DNA from: JAEYXS01 sp943367715
Lineage (GTDB): Bacteria; Verrucomicrobiota; Verrucomicrobiia; Limisphaerales; JAEYXS01
NCBI GenBank assembly: GCA_943367715.1
Contig: CALRJY020000012.1
Coordinates: 1 to 64,000 of the forward strand
DNA length: 64,000 bases
Direction of reading: 5' to 3'
Under the pieces are notes generated by a model. It did not search any database, had not been told where the DNA came from, and saw only the letters and a list, made by a program, of their open reading frames with translations. Position 1 is the first letter of the stretch. Every line of letters starts with the position of its first letter. The position numbers were made by a program, and so were the translations under genes. Below, in pieces: positions 1 to 11,700 of the stretch.

Positions 1-980
1 CGCTTCGGTCCCCAGACCAATCCCGTCATCCGCCAACAACCGCAGACCCGCCGCGATGATGTCCACGGCCCCCGCATTGCCATCGGCATCCCGGTCCGTG
101 ATCACACCTGTCACCGCCGTCACTCCCACATCCCCCGTCGTGCTGATCACCCCGCCCAACAACACATCCACACCCGCCTGCACCCGGATGTCCCCGCTCC
201 CCGCCGTCAGATTGCTCGTCACGCTCAGCAATACACTGCCGCCCGCAGATACATCGACACTGCCCGTCTGACTGGTGATCACATCCGCTCCCGCCGTCAA
301 CTCCACGTTCCCGCTCGCCACCACACTGATGTTACCACTGCCGCTCTTCACGTCCTCATCCGCCAAAATATTGCCACTGAGCGTCTCCAGTCGCACGTTG
401 CCCGCACCACCCGCGCTCACGCTCACATTATCATCGCTCGCTGTCCCGTCGTGCAGCACCAGGTCGCCTAGCGCCACCACGATCACCATGTCACCATCCA
501 TCGTTACCACGTCGCTTTGCGTGTCCGTCACCACCGGGAACGTTGCCGTGCCGCCCGTCACTCCCACCCGCTGCACGCTCACCGCCACATCATCCACCAC
601 CAGCCCGTTCGTCTCCCGCAGATAAATCCCACCAGACGTCACCGTCTTGGCCGTCAACGTCGTCACCGTTAGCTCGATCGCTTCGGTCCCCAGACCAATC
701 CCGTCATCCGCCAACAACCGCAGACCCGCCGCGATGATGTCCACGGCCCCCGCATTGCCATCGGCATCCCGGTCCGTGATCACACCTGTCACCGCCGTCA
801 CTCCCACATCCCCCGTCGTGCTCACCACTCCGCCCAGCAGCACATCCACACCCGCCTGCACCCGGATGTCCCCGCTCCCCGCCGTCAGATTGCTCGTCAC
901 GCTCAACAACACACTGCCGCCCGCAGATACATCAATTGTCCCCGTTCCTCCCGTGATCATATCCGCTCCCGCCGTCAACT
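1..980 (-). repeat. Nearly identical direct repeats at the left edge
   Basis: Bases 1-144 are identical to 679-822 (offset 678). The match continues with a few differences to about 270-300 versus 950-980. Other copies in this array are much more diverged at the DNA level. This indicates recent duplication or gene conversion at the distal end of the array, and it marks a place where an assembly could have collapsed or expanded copies. Confidence 0.85.
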
Positions 981-3900
981 CCACATCGCCACTGGCCCAG
1001 ACGCTGATGCTGCCGGTCACACTCTTCACATCCGTATTCAACGTGATCTTCGTACTGGAACCATTGGAGATTAGGGCGACAGCACCAACGCCATCCGCGC
1101 TGATCCCGCTGCCGCTCGTTCCGCCTGTCCCGTCATCAATGGTCAGGTTGCCGCCCGTCACGATCACTATCACGCCATCATTCGCGACCGTATTCACATC
1201 ACTCTGCAAGGTGTCTTCCAAAGCGCTCGGGAGGCCGGTAGTCAAGATGCGATTCACCGTCACCACAGTGTCTCCAACGATCAAATCATTCAGCTCGTTG
1301 ATATGCACCCCGCCAGCCTTGGCGCGGGCGCTGAGCGTGGTGACTTCGGTATCCAAGGCGTTGCCCTCAGCCACACCATATCCCGCCGAGATCCGCAAGC
1401 CGCTGGCGATGATATCCCGACGCGCATCGCCAGCATCGATGACCGACCCCGTCGTGGCGATCAGGCTGACATTGCCCGTGACCGCATCCAAACCACTGAT
1501 CGTGACGCTCACCTCAGCCTTGTAGCGAATGCTGCCGCCAGCCGTCACAGCCCGCGCACCATTCGTCATCGTCACGGAACCTTTGCCAGCTTCCACATCA
1601 ATGGTTCCACTACCTCCCGTCGTCAACGTAGCGGCAGCCATCTGGAACACCGAATTGTTGGCGATGACCGAAATACTACCCGTCACCGAAATGATTCCGG
1701 CATTCAGCGTCACATCCTTGTCATTCGTCCCTACACTCTTCGATTCGAGCAAGATGTTGCCGCTGCCATCAGCGCGAACGCCGACGAAATCCACCGTCAC
1801 CGTGCCATCGTTCACGACGATGGAACCATTCACCGTCTGAAGTACAATGTTGCCATTGCCCGCGAGAGTTACCAAATCGCTCATGGCTGCGGAAGTTTGT
1901 TGCGCCCCGCCCGTGCCCGCATCCGTGCCTACACGATTGACTGCGATCAACGCCACAGTGCCGATCGCGATATCATTATCTTCCTGCAAATAGATGCCGC
2001 CAGAACCAGCCTCTGCCGCCACGGTCGTTACCGCCAGATCAAGCGCGTTCGTAAGCTCACCAATGCCCGTCAATGCCTTCAACCGAACCGTGCCTGCGGA
2101 GACGTCCTTGTGGGCGTCGCCACCGTCGGTGATGGAGCCACCCGTAGCTGTGATGCTCACATTACCTGTAGTGGTGGCATCCAATCCGCCCACTTTGACA
2201 CCCAGAGCCGCGAGATAACGGATATTGCCGCCACCGCTCTGCGTAAGCGCACCGTTGTCCATCGTGATTGCGCCGTTCAAAGCATCGAAATCAATACTGC
2301 CGCCACCCGTCGTCACATCGCCTACGACACTCTGGTCAATCAGTCGGTTTGCCAGAACCGTCAAATCGCCGGTGCCGCTCTGCAAGGCTGCGTGGATGAG
2401 CACATCCTTGTCGTTAGTCAGGGTCGTCCGCGCTTCCAAGCGGATGTTCCCATCTCCATCAGCCACCACAGCCTGATTCAAAGTCAGCGTTCCATTCAAA
2501 GTGATCAGCACGATGGAACCACCGCTGCTGGTGACCGTCCGCACTTCGGTCAAAGCTGCATCAGTCTGGTTGAGAGCACCCGGAATCAGGCCCGTCTCCG
2601 CCACTCGACTCACGGTGATGGCCCCAATGGCATCGACTGTCAGCGCATCATCATCCGTCACGAACACGCCACCAGAACCTGCGCGTGCCGCCAAAATGCC
2701 AATCGCCGTATCGAGATGCGCTGCTCCAGCACCGATACCCGCTCCCGCAAATAACCGTGCCTTGCCTGCGATGATGTCCTTGTCCGCATCGCCGCCATCA
2801 GTGATGGAACCAGCAGTCGCGGTCACGCTCACGTCCCCTGTCCCGGCATTTAATCCCCCAAGCGCAATGCTCTGGGCGGCCAGATAACGAAGTGCCGCAC
2901 CGCCAGTCTGGGCGATGGCTCCATTGACCATCGTGATGGAACCATTCTGCGCTTCTACATCGATGGTACTGCTGGTCGTGATGTCACCGGCAGCGGCCTG
3001 CGTGATGCTTCCGTTGGCCAAGACCGTGATACGACCACCGGTCGAACGAACCAGAGCATTCAAGAAGATGCTCTTGTCATTCAATCCCGTCGTGCGGCGA
3101 GATTCCAAACGGATGTTGCCGAAGTCACTGGCACTGACACCGACGCCGTCGGCCACAATTGTGCCATCATTCACCGTAAGATCTCCATCCAAGGCGATAA
3201 GCACGATGCTTCCCCCAGCCGTGCCGGTGGTAAGCACATCCTCCAACGCCGTGATGTTGATCGCCGTCGAAGTGCCATTGATATTGAACCGGCTGACCGC
3301 CATCGCTTCCACCGTATCCACGGTCAAGGCATCCTCATCTGAAACAAAGATACCGCCTGTTGTTGCCCTGGCTGCCAGCACATTCACCGCTGTGTCTAGA
3401 TGTGCACTGCCAGTGCCGATACCAATACCGGTGATCTGCGCCTTGGCCGCCCGGATATCTTTCACAAAATCACCAGCGTCTGTGACCGACCCGGTGGTAG
3501 CTACAACGCTCACAAAACCAGCGCCCGCATTCAGACCGGTCAACGCAACGCTGGTAGCCGCCTTATAACGGATGTTGCCGCCTGCGGTGAAAGCCGTGCC
3601 GCTGTCTGCACCAGTCGCCGTGACCGTGATGGAACCATTGACTGCCTCCACATCAATCGTACCTATTCCGCCAACGGAAAGATCACCCGTGATCGCCTGC
3701 GTAAGGTTACGATTGGCAACCACGCTCAAATTACCTGAGGTTGTGGACACCGCAGCGTTGATCGCCAAATCCTTATCATTACTGCCCGTGGTCTGAGCTG
3801 AGAGACGCACATTGCCCGCGACGTCCACCGCCACCGCCTGGTTGACCGTGAGTAATCCGTTCAAGGTGACCAAAATCAAATCACCCGAACCAGTCACCCT

Positions 3901-6900
3901 TACACCAGAAACCGCTGCATCAGTCTGTGCCAATCCCCCTGGAGTTGTGCCGTCCAGATCCACCCGGTTGACGGTGATGGCCGCCACAGTATCAATCGTC
4001 ACGGCATTGTCATCCGAGACAAAGAAACCACCGCTGACCGTGCGGCCAGCCAGCAACGTCACATCCACATCCAGATGATCTGCGGCCACGCCCACTCCCG
4101 TATTAGCCGTCAAGATCGCTCGCGCCGCACGGATATCCTTGTCTGCCCCGCCACCATCCGTGATGGCACCACTTGTAGCGGTGACACTCACAAACGCAGT
4201 CGTCGCATTCAACGCCGCCAAAGCCACGCTGGCAGATGCCTTGTAACGGATATTACCCGCCGTCGTTTGGGTTAGCGCACCCGTGCTCATTACGATGCTT
4301 CCGCCCAGAGCCTCCACGTCAATCGTGGCCGCACCAGTGGTGATATCGCCTGCCGCCACTTGTGTGATTCCCGCAGCGGCCAGCACGCTGATGCTGCCAG
4401 ACGTGCTGGATACCGCCGCGTTCAACGCCAGATTGCCGCCTGTCCCGGCGCTCAACAGAATATTACCCGTGCCATGAGCCGAAACCGCCTGATTGACCGT
4501 CAAATTACCCGCGGAAGTCCCGACCACAATCTTTCCATTGCTCACCAAAGTGGCCACTCCATTCAGCACAGCGGCATCCTGCTCTGGAGAAACTCCACCA
4601 GTGGACTGCACGCGATTCACCGCCACCAAACCGACGGAATCAACCGCCACCACCCCGGCATCCGTCACAAACACACCATTGCCTAAAGCCCCATCTCCAG
4701 AAGCCCGGGCCGCAAGTTCGTTCGCCGCGATCTGCAGATGATTTGTCCCGCTGCCCACACTGACCGCCGCCACGAACCTCACCTCATCACCTGTCACATC
4801 CACCACATTGCTGGCGCTGCCACTGATGCTCGCCGTGGTTGACACCACACTGACATCACCTGCACCTGCATCCACGCCCGTAACCAACACATTTCCTGCC
4901 GCCTTATAACGGACATTCCCTCCCGCAGTGACCGCCGTCGCTCCATCCGTCATCGAAATGAACCCATTCTGCGCTTCTACATCCACAGTGCCCGTTCCTC
5001 CCGTCGCGATGTCGCCAGTCGCACTTTGACTCACATTACGATTCGCGAGGATGGTGATGCTGCCTGTGGCGGAAATGACTCCAGCCAATACCGCCACATC
5101 CTTGTCGTTAGCGCCCGTGGTGCGTGATTGGAGAAGAATATTACCTGCGGCAGCCGCTGAAACGAGTTGGCTCAGAGTTACGCTGCCATTCAGTGTGAAA
5201 ACGATGATACTGCCGCCTGTCAGGCTGACCGTTACCAAACCAGAAAGAGCTGAATCCGCCACTGCCGGATAAGGATCCACATCTCCATCATCGCCCACCC
5301 GCTGCACCTGCAATCCGGTCACCGTGCCGACGATCAGGTCCGTATCTTCCGTTACAAAAATGCCGCCCGCACCAGACTGCGCCGCTATGGTCGTGACGGT
5401 GATGTCCAACAAGTTCCCGCTGCTGCCGATGGCGTTGCCCGCCAGCAACCAAACGTTCGCCGCGATGATATCCTTGTCCGCATCACCGTTATCGATGATA
5501 TCCCGGTCTGCCTTGATCGCCACTTTACCGGTGCCCGCATCCAGCCCGCCTACCGCTACGTCCAGTTTGGCTTGGTAACGAATGCCGCCAGCGGCCGTAG
5601 CCGTCGCCCCATCTGTCATGCTGGCGGAACCGTTGAACGCCTCCACGTCGATCGTCCCTGTGCTGGTGCTCAGGTCACCCGTTGCCGCTTGCAGCACATC
5701 GCGCGTAGCGGTCACGGTGATGTTACCGGAAGTGGTTACCACCGGATTGTTGATAGCAACATCCGCATCGGTTCCCCCGGCGGCGAGCAGAATATTACCG
5801 CTGCCATGCGCGACGATGGACTGGCTGATGGTCAACGTACCGGCCAAAGTCGTTTGAACGATGTTCCCGTTGTTCAACAGGGTCGTTTCGCCGCTCAACG
5901 CCGCATCCTGCTCATTGACCGTCGAGCCAGTGGAACGAACCCGTCCTACCGCCACAATCCCCACCAGTCCAACCGTCACGTCATTATCATCCGTCAGATA
6001 GATACCCGTGCCGGAAGACTGCGCGGCGATGACGACCACCGCAGTATCAAGGTGGTTGCCAGAAGCTCCCACACTGCCACCTGCCACCAGACGAGCATTG
6101 GCCGCAATAACATCTTTGTGCGCATCACCACCATCAGTGATATTGCCACCCGTAGCCACGATGCTCACCGAAGCGGTCCCCGCATCCAAGCCGCCCACGA
6201 CGACATTGCTGGCCGCTTTATAGCGGATATTGCCCCCGGTCTTGGATAAAGCTCCGTCAGCCATCGTAAGCGAACCATTGATCGCCTCGACATCGATTGT
6301 GCCATTCGTGGTCGTTGAAGTGATATCACCAGCGGCATTTTGGAACACATGGCGGTTTGCCAATACCGAGATACGTCCCGTACCTGAAGTCACCGCTGCA
6401 TCGAGTGTGATGTCCTTGTCATTCACCACGACCGGCACTTGAGAGGTTCCCGACTGCAACAATATATTACCGCTACCATGAGCGGTCACCACCTGCGAAA
6501 CCAAGAGCGAACCATTCAACGTGATCATCACCACACGGCCATTGCCCGCCGTCGTGACCAATCCGCTGAGAGCCAAGTCCGTCTGCTGTGAAGGAACCAA
6601 GGTGGCTCCATTCAAATCCACCCGGTTCACCGTGATGTCCGCCACGGTGCCGACGGTCACCGCATCATCATCCGCCAGGAAGATTCCGCCCCCCACCGCT
6701 GTCCCGGCCACGGTGCTCACGACGATATCCAACAGGTCGCTGCCATTTCCAGCGCCACCCGTCGTTCCGCCAGCTTGCAACCGGAGATTACCCGCCACGA
6801 CATCCTTGTGCGTGTCACCATTGTCCAAGATGGAGCCGGTCGTCGTCCGCACACTCACTGCACCAGCTACTGCATTCAGACCGCCCAAACGGATATCTAC

Positions 6901-8700
6901 TGACGCCCGATAGCGGATATTGCCGCCCGCCGTAGCGGTCAGCGCCCCATCGGTCATGGTGATAGATCCGTTCAGAGCTTCGACATCGATGGTCCCTGTG
7001 CTTCCCGTTTGCACATCACCGGCCGCCGCTTGGATAACGCTTTGATTGGCGATCAGACTGATGCTGCCGCTGGTTGAAACCACCGCCGCATTCAAGTTCA
7101 GGTCATCGTCATTGCTGGCCGCCAGCAACGTCTGCAACAGAATGTTACCACTCGCTGTAGTCACTCCTGTTCCACCAGCCGGAACCGTTCCTTCATTGAT
7201 CGTGATGGAGCCGTTGGTGGTCCGCAGAACGATATTGCCCGCACCAGTCGCCGTCAGATCGCTCAAAGCCGCACTCGTTTGCTGAGTCGGCACCGTTACG
7301 GCTCCGGAGGACTGCACGCGATTGACTGTCACCGGCCCCACCGTGTCAACGGTGATGGTGTCATCTTCCAACAGATAGATACCCCCCGATCCGGCGGACA
7401 CCGCCAGCGTCGTGACCGCGATCTCCAAAGCATTTAATCCCGTGCCCACACCGACCCCGGCCAAAAGACGCAGCGCCGAGGCGATCACTTCCCGGTCCGC
7501 ATCTCCGGCATCCGTGATGGAATTGCCAACTGCAGTGACGCTCACCAAACCGGCACCTGCATTCAGTCCGGCAATGACCACATCCGTCGCCGCCCGGTAA
7601 CGTATGTTACCACCGGCAGATTGTGTCAGGGCTCCGTCAATCATTGTGATGGAGCCGGTCGTGGCTTCGAGGTCGATGGTCCCGCCCACGGTGGTGATAT
7701 CGCCCGCTGCAGCTTGGGTGATGCTTTGTCCAGCCAGCAAACTGATATGACCCGTTCCCGAGATCACCAAGGCATTGACAGCCAGATTCCGTAATGCTTC
7801 CAAAGCGGTCAGGCGAATGTTACCTGCCCCATTCGCATTCACGCTCTGGTTGACAGTCAATCCACCCAACACCGCATCCAGGACTATCGCCCCACCCGCC
7901 GTTGTCTTAAGTCCGCTGAACGCCACATCCGTCACATCCGTCAGCGAAAGGTTGCTGTTCCAATACTGCACCGTGACCGTCACGGTACCGATCGTGATGC
8001 CATCGGATTCGCTTAGGAAGAAACTGCCACCGATCTGACCGGCGACCGTATCTACGGAAATCTCCAAGGCATCCGCGTCCGCACCAATGTTGCCCGTGGC
8101 TTCCAACCGCAGGCTGACGGCGGTGACATTGCCGCCCGTTCCGGTCTGAGCCAGCACTGCGCCGTTGCTCGCCACCAGACTGACGCTGCCTGTCCCTGCA
8201 TTCAGGGTGCTCAAGGTCATGCTCGTGCCTGCTGCATACCGGATATCACCATTGTTACTGGTGGTCGCCACGCCGGTAGTCATGGTGATCGAACCGGTCA
8301 GGGACTGAACTGAGATATCGCCGCCAGCGGCCGTCACCACATCGTCTTGCTGGATGGAGTCAAATGCCCGCAGGATGATATTCCCACCAACCGCGGTGAC
8401 ACCCGTTCCCGCACTGGCCACTACTATGTTACCCGTGGTCGTAAAGAGAGAGATATGCCCGTTCACTGTGCTCAGCTTGTTCACCGAGATCAGACTGGCT
8501 TCGGTAATGACAATCGAGCCGTTCGCAGCATTACCCGCCGAGACCGTACTGACATTCGTATTCAAGCGGACCCCACCGGTCGCTTCTACCACCAAGTCTG
8601 TGGTATTGACCGTGGCGATACCGGGAGCATCAATCCCACCATACAACGACTTGAAGGTGACCTTGTCCGTCACCGTCAGGTCGCCCAAGTGAGTGATGCT
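1..8700 (-). repeat. Tandem ~226-residue haemagglutinin-like repeats (about 13 copies)
   Basis: The ITDGGD-x-KDI-A anchor recurs near 55, 733, 1,411, 2,101, 2,770, 3,453, 4,131, 4,784, 5,465, 6,108, 6,798, 7,484 and 8,121, giving periods of about 637-690 bases, all in one frame. Each unit holds, in order: a GSITMTDGA strand, GGNIRYKA, V-VGGLNAGTG-VSV-A, SITDGGD, RL-AG-GIG, LDTAV-TLAA, GGIFV-DDD-LTVDTV, VTVNRV, a spacer, GNI-L-T-NGSLTVN and GNILL. This is the strand periodicity expected of a right-handed beta helix. The copies continue past the left edge. Confidence 0.85.
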
Positions 8701-11700
8701 CCGGGCAAAGAACAAAGAAGGATTGTTGATGGTCGTCTGACCGATCTCCATGTCACCGCTGGTCTGCGTCTCGGCAGCCACCACCGAGGCCGTGAGCGGG
8801 AAGGTCGCCACTGCATTGACTGCTGTCACGATTTCCGCACTGGTATGGGCAACTCCCAGCGGCGAGGCGGATAACCGGGCTAAAATGGTCAAAACCTTCG
8901 TGCCAGTATTGTACTGGGCATCGACGGCAGCGACGTCACTATTAAGGAGGGCGATGGTCACTCCATTGGCCGCCGCCCCAGCTACGTCACCCAAGAAGCT
9001 GATATCATTCACCCCCGTACCCGAGATCGGCAAAATGACCGAAGCGCTCACTGCGTCAGTTCCACCCGCCAACTTCTCCGAGATGACCGTGACGAACTTG
9101 CCGGTACCAGTGCCGTAATCTGTTCCGTTACTGGCGATCACCGGATTGGTACCCGCTCCGAAGGCCAGACCGGTCGCATCATTGATCGTGTTGGAATTGA
9201 CCTCAGCCAGGACGGTAGCCGCCGTGGTGACGTTCAACTTCACCTTGATCAGCAAAATCTTGGTCCCCGCAAAGTAACGGGCGGTGGCGACATCGGTAAC
9301 TATAGTGTTGTCATTCTCGATCCGGACCAGAACACCATTGCTGGCCACGCCACCCGTGCGGGCAGTGAAGACCAGATCGTTACCGGTGGTGGGTGAAAGG
9401 ATTTGAGCCGTGGCTGCCGTCAGGTCACTTCCCCCAGAGGTGATGACCGTCAGGGCGGCCAGTTGGAGAGCCACCGGAGTCATCGCTGCTCCATCCCAAC
9501 CGATCCGCACTTCCTTGAACCGGGTGTTCAAAGCCGCCAGTTCGTCATTGCTGAGATCCAGCACTCCCGGATTGCTGCCCGCAGCGATACCCAGTTTGAT
9601 CGGGATGACGGAAGAAGAAGGCCGCAGATAAATCGTGCTGGTGTCGATGCCCGTACTGGTCACAGAACCGGCCGCTCCGGACAAGGTGATCTCATCGGCA
9701 GTCAGGACCATGTCGAGAGCCACCGATACCGAGGTATTGAAAATCACATCACTCGTCGTGATGCTGATGCCTCCCGCGATCACCGTAGATTGGAAAGTAG
9801 TGGTGCCGGTTCCCAGCGTTTGGGTCAGTGCCCCCGTCACATTCACCGCTCCCACGAACAAGGCTGTATTGCCAGAAGCAACCAATACGTTACCGGCAGC
9901 GACCAGTGCCGCCTTGAAAGTAACATTACCATCAACGGAATTGGTGGAAACCTTGAGAGTTGGCCCCGCCGTGGTGGTAGTCACCGCGCCCTCGAATATG
10001 ATATTCGCCGCGCTCGTGATATCCACCGTACCTGCAGTCAGATTACCGCTGACAGAATTGAAGTGCACCAAGGCCCCCGCCTTCAATACCCGGAATGAGC
10101 CGGTCACATTGATCGACCCCTTGATCGTGACACTACCGCCCGCCACAATCGTCAGATCCCGCAAGGCCACGTCACTGCCCACACTGCCTTCGATAGTAAC
10201 GTTACCACCCGCATAGATGGTCAGGCTTTCCGTGAGCGCATCCAGTCCGGTAGCCCCATCGAGGTTACCTTGGATGATGACATCACCGCTCAATGGTCCG
10301 GTATTGATCAGCACGTCCAAGCCCGCCCCTACCCGCACACTATCCTCGTAGAGGTCGTTCGTTCCGTCCGTATAAGAATTGTTGAGCAGGACAGTCGTGG
10401 AATGGGCACCGATGAAACGCTTCAAGGCACCTTCCATCGTACCGATGACACCCACCACATGGATGCTGCCCGGCACCATCGGAGAGCGAAGGGTAATTGA
10501 ATCCTTGAAGGTATAAGTGCCGACTTCAATGGCATGACGACCATCCGCCCGACCAATGGTGATTCCCTCAATGCTGCCATCCGTTCCGAAACCGGTATTG
10601 ATGAAATCCAGTTCCGCACCGCTCAAATTGAATGCACCAGCCGCCCCCTCACCCACCCCGATCGTCTGGAAAGCGCTCAACGGTTGCAGCACCAAGGTAC
10701 CACGCAGCAGATCACTTCCGCCAGCTATCCCCTGATACCAGCTCTGGACCGGAGCTTGGATATCGATGGTTTCCGTGGTCAGGACCACATCTCCACCACC
10801 CGCATCGATACCATCCTCTGCCACCACCAGTTCACCGCTCAAATTCAGGATGGAAACATCCCCGCCATTCGTCTGGATGCCACTGATGGTCAGGCCATCC
10901 AGTTCCGCCACATACACCCCGCCGTTGGTTCCATCCGCAGCGATCACTTCCAAGGCCTCTACCTGAGTATAAACCGGCTGGTCCGCCGAACCGACTCCGC
11001 CACCATGCTCGATCCGAAGAGAGTCAGCTTGCAACAGAATCAAATCACCCAATCCATCAGCCAGCGAAGCCGGTTGGGTCACCACCAACGAATCGGTCAC
11101 CGTCAGGTCAATCGTCCCGGCCTCCAAGCCAGCCTGCAGCTCCAGACTATCCGCAGAAATCTTCAAGGTGTCGGCCAGCTCCAATTTCTCCGACACGGTG
11201 ACCGAGCCGCCAGCCGCATCCAAATCCAAGCTTTCAAAGCCATCAAAACTGGCAGCCGCTTCACCCGCGCTTTGCACCTGGCCGTTCGACACCGTCACCG
11301 AAGCATCCGTTTCCACCAACTTGAGCACATCGTCCCCTGCACCGCCATGAGCGATGACTGCCACATCCACACCCGCCCCGATCTCCAAAATATCATCCCC
11401 GGCTCCACCGTCAAAATAGATGGCCGTCACGTCACTGAACTCCTGGGTGCCCAGCAACTGACCGTCTTGCAGGTAGGAAACCAGATACTTGTCCGCCACC
11501 TTCTCCACCCGGAAATGCTCATCATCACCGGTACTGGCAGAATCAGAACGCAAACTGGAGTTCGCACCCGAACCCAAGATCAATGCGCCAGCAGGCAATT
11601 CATCAGTCGCGTCCTCGGAAGAAATCAGTTCGGCTTCGACCGGAACTTGCAACGCCAGCCCAGTGATCTCTTCCGAACCCAGATCCTGACTGCCCAAACC

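Noticed and set aside
1303..2754. Plus-strand open frame of 483 codons opposite the haemagglutinin-like array
   Set aside because: Repeats are in frame and meaningful only on the minus strand; the plus frame shows no family features.
1..8700. Regular repeats that might be taken for a CRISPR array or satellite
   Set aside because: Units of ~640-690 bases keep one reading frame and encode a conserved strand pattern; there are no short palindromic repeats with unique spacers.
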